Below, piece after piece: positions 62,193 to 64,000 of a stretch of DNA of 64,000 nt (positions are counted from its first letter, which is position 1; each line of letters starts with the position of its first letter). The notes beneath the pieces are model-generated. The model was not told where the DNA came from and did no database searches. It saw nothing but the letters and a program-made list of their open reading frames with translations. A program made the position numbers and the translations under genes. Source of the stretch: Demequina sp. TMPB413 (GTDB taxonomy: Bacteria; Actinomycetota; Actinomycetes; Actinomycetales; Demequinaceae); NCBI RefSeq assembly GCF_020447105.2, contig NZ_CP096184.1, positions 1,860,001-1,924,000 on the forward strand, read 5' to 3'.

Positions 62193-63197
62193 ATGCTCTC
62201 CGTTGACGGCCGGTGGGTCTGGGACTTCTGGATTGCCGACGACGGCGACCAGTATCACCTCTACTACTTGAACGCGCCGGACTCCCTTCATGGCGAAGAT
62301 CTCCGCCACCGACACGCGAGGATCGATCACGCTGTGTCGACCGATCTCGTCAGCTGGTCCGTGCGCGGCAACGTCTTGTCGGCCTCTGGTGGCGATCACG
62401 ACGACGCCACCGCCTGCTGGACCGGCTGCGTGGTGTCACATGAAGGCCGCTGGACGATGTTCTACACGGGCAGTCGATTCCCGGACGAGGCTCGCCCTGG
62501 CGCGAACGTCGAGACAATCCTTGCGGCGAGTTCGGCCGACTTGGACACGTGGCGGCGTCGCGAACAGATTGTCGTGCGCGCCGATGCTCGCTGGTACGAA
62601 CTGCTGCACGCTTCCGAGTGGCGCGAAGAGGCATGGCGAGACCCGTGGGTTGAGTACGACGGCGAACGATGGGTCATGTACGTCACTGCGCGCGCCAACC
62701 ACGGCGCTGTCGATGACCGCGGCGTCATCGGCTTCGCGGTGTCGGAAGACCTGGAGACGTGGGACGTGCAGCCGCCGCTCAGCCAGCCGGGCTCTGGTTT
62801 CTCCCACCTTGAGGTTCCACAAATCGTGCAGGTTGAAGGCCAATGGGTGTTGGTGTTCTCGTGTCCCACGTCGGCGCTTTCGAGCGCGCGCAAAGACGCA
62901 GGCCACCGCGGCGGGATTTGGAGCCTGCCGGTCGATGGACCGGGCCTTCCCTGCGATACGTCGGCAGCGAGACTCCTGCACGACGAGTCGCTCTACTCGG
63001 GCCGCGTGGTGTTCGACAGGCGACATCGGCCACAACTCCTCGGGTTCCATGCCGGCTCGGGAGAGGACTTCGTCGGCGCGATCAGCGACCCATTGCCACT
63101 GACCTTGACGAGCGATGGCTACCTAGCCATCGGATCAGATCTTGGGTTCACCCGCATTGAGGGCGGAACCAAGCCACACAAGGAGGAATCATCATGA
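62193..63197 (+). CDS. GH32/GH68-like beta-propeller glycosidase (fructan/sucrose type)
   Basis: A 334-residue five-bladed beta-propeller glycosidase. WVWDFW provides the nucleophile Asp11, AWRDPW the transition-state Asp (RDP motif), and HLEVPQI the acid/base Glu, the GH32-GH43-GH68 triad. No signal peptide, so cytoplasmic action on an imported fructoside or related oligosaccharide is likely. GGAG precedes the ATG by 4 nt. Its stop overlaps the ABC-binding-protein start (ATGA). LacI-regulated. Confidence 0.8.
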   Translation: MLSVDGRWVWDFWIADDGDQYHLYYLNAPDSLHGEDLRHRHARIDHAVSTDLVSWSVRGNVLSASGGDHDDATACWTGCVVSHEGRWTMFYTGSRFPDEARPGANVETILAASSADLDTWRRREQIVVRADARWYELLHASEWREEAWRDPWVEYDGERWVMYVTARANHGAVDDRGVIGFAVSEDLETWDVQPPLSQPGSGFSHLEVPQIVQVEGQWVLVFSCPTSALSSARKDAGHRGGIWSLPVDGPGLPCDTSAARLLHDESLYSGRVVFDRRHRPQLLGFHAGSGEDFVGAISDPLPLTLTSDGYLAIGSDLGFTRIEGGTKPHKEESS

Positions 63198-64000
63198 AAC
63201 ACCGCAGGATGACGGGCGCCAGCGTTGTCGCAGTCACAGGCGCCGCAATGCTGCTCGCCTCATGCAGTTCGGGCGGCGGCGGGACATCGGAGGCCGGCGA
63301 CGGCACCGGCGATATCGAGGTCTGGGCCCACCAGGGCAAGGACAGCGAATTTGCTGCCCTCCAAGACGCCGTTGCGAATTTCAACGCGTCGCAATCGGAC
63401 ATCAAGGTCAACCTCACGCTGGTTCCAGAGGCGGACTACACCACCACCATTCAGTCCACCTCTGCCGACGACCTACCAGACGTCCTCGAGCTCGACGGCC
63501 CGACGTTGGCAAGCTTCGTGTACGACGCCAAGGTCTCGCCGATCGGCGACTACGTGTCGCAAGAGACGATCGACAACGCGACCGTCGGCAACGTGAACCA
63601 GGGAACAGTTGACGACACTCTCTACGCTCTTGCGCAGTTCAACTCTGGCCTGGGCCTGTGCGCCAACGGCGCGATGCTCGACGAGGCAGGGGTGAGTTAT
63701 CCCGACTCAATCGACAGCGCGTGGACGGCCGACGAGTTCCTCTCAGCACTCGAGACCTTGGCGGCAGCGAACGACTCTGGCTACGCGCTCGACATCAAGG
63801 AGAACTATGGGCTGGGCGGCGAGTGGGGAACGTATGCGTTCTCGCCACTCCTGCAGTCGGCAGGAGGAAACCTGATTGCCGACAACAAGGCCTCCGGCGT
63901 GATCGACAGCCCCGAGTCCGTCGCGGCGTTGGAGGCCTTCCAGAGTTGGATGCCCTACGTCGACCCCGACGAAGACGACGCTGCTCTCGTTGAGGGGCGA
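63194..64000 (+). CDS. ABC sugar transporter substrate-binding lipoprotein (partial)
   Basis: At least 269 residues, cut by the window end. Lipoprotein signal with lipobox LLASC (Cys24), then an extracellular solute-binding protein family 1 fold (IEVWAHQGKDSEFAALQDAV, LPDVLELDGPTLASFV). AAGGAGG ribosome site; start overlaps the GH32-like stop. Permease genes presumably follow outside the window. It likely imports the oligosaccharide that the GH32-like enzyme degrades. Confidence 0.9.
   Translation, partial: MKHRRMTGASVVAVTGAAMLLASCSSGGGGTSEAGDGTGDIEVWAHQGKDSEFAALQDAVANFNASQSDIKVNLTLVPEADYTTTIQSTSADDLPDVLELDGPTLASFVYDAKVSPIGDYVSQETIDNATVGNVNQGTVDDTLYALAQFNSGLGLCANGAMLDEAGVSYPDSIDSAWTADEFLSALETLAAANDSGYALDIKENYGLGGEWGTYAFSPLLQSAGGNLIADNKASGVIDSPESVAALEAFQSWMPYVDPDEDDAALVEGR

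Overview
The window is high-GC DNA from an actinobacterium. The evidence is the gene content (a Glp/GlpR-type cell-division locus, DUF3027, DUF3263 and LytR_C proteins, an FmdB-type zinc ribbon beside a 5-formyltetrahydrofolate cyclo-ligase), frequent GTG starts, and many genes whose start codon lies 6-7 nt after a TAnnnT box, the hallmark of leaderless actinobacterial transcripts. The carbohydrate and polymorphic-toxin content suggests an environmental Micrococcales member (Cellulomonas/Demequina-like); that placement is inference.

Layout. 0-7 kb: a type I restriction-modification operon (hsdM-hsdS-GIY-YIG protein-hsdR, minus strand) next to tRNA-Ala(CGC). 7.4-12.2 kb: an FKBP lipoprotein, then a GH92 alpha-mannosidase and a GT4 glycosyltransferase. 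12.2-16.1 kb: glpR-rimJ-like-glp diverging from a folate cyclo-ligase and fmdB, the order seen around mycobacterial moeA1 but without galU. 16-20 kb: a 1378-residue decayed-looking helicase/nuclease protein. 20.3-23.3 kb: a chemoreceptor with a CZB zinc domain and an EAL-DICT protein. 23.4-25.5 kb: a MerR-controlled thiol-redox pair. 25.5-30 kb: a lycopene-cyclase-like flavoprotein coupled to an unknown membrane protein, then a SNF2 ATPase.

30-41 kb: a polymorphic-toxin island. A 2824-residue secreted RHS/YD-repeat protein ends in a papain-like toxin domain and is followed by an Imm35-like immunity gene. Behind it lies a displaced toxin tail (RNase A-like ending) with its own CdiI-like immunity gene, which an IS3-family element has cut in two. 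41-44.5 kb: STAS-like and GGDEF genes, tRNA-Arg(CCT), an aldo-keto reductase and an NlpC/P60 hydrolase.

44.5-58.6 kb is mostly housekeeping: a DtxR-family regulator coupled to ugd and manA, serC with a CAP-domain gene, csp-DUF3027-MFS, a two-component system, DUF4031, groEL under two tandem CIRCE operators, LytR_C, DUF3263 and ung. 58.6-60.9 kb holds a SipW-type signal peptidase fused to a substrate-like exported domain, plus a separate cargo with the same cleavage-site motif, under a cluster of CRP/GlxR-like sites. 60.9-64 kb is a LacI-controlled fructan/sucrose-type locus (GH32-like enzyme and ABC sugar-binding lipoprotein) cut by the window edge.

The most interesting points are the self-substrate signal peptidase fusion, the layered toxin/immunity island with its IS-broken immunity gene, 12-bp repeats in the hsdS spacer, and four places where an upstream stop codon forms the first bases of the next gene's apparent -10 box.
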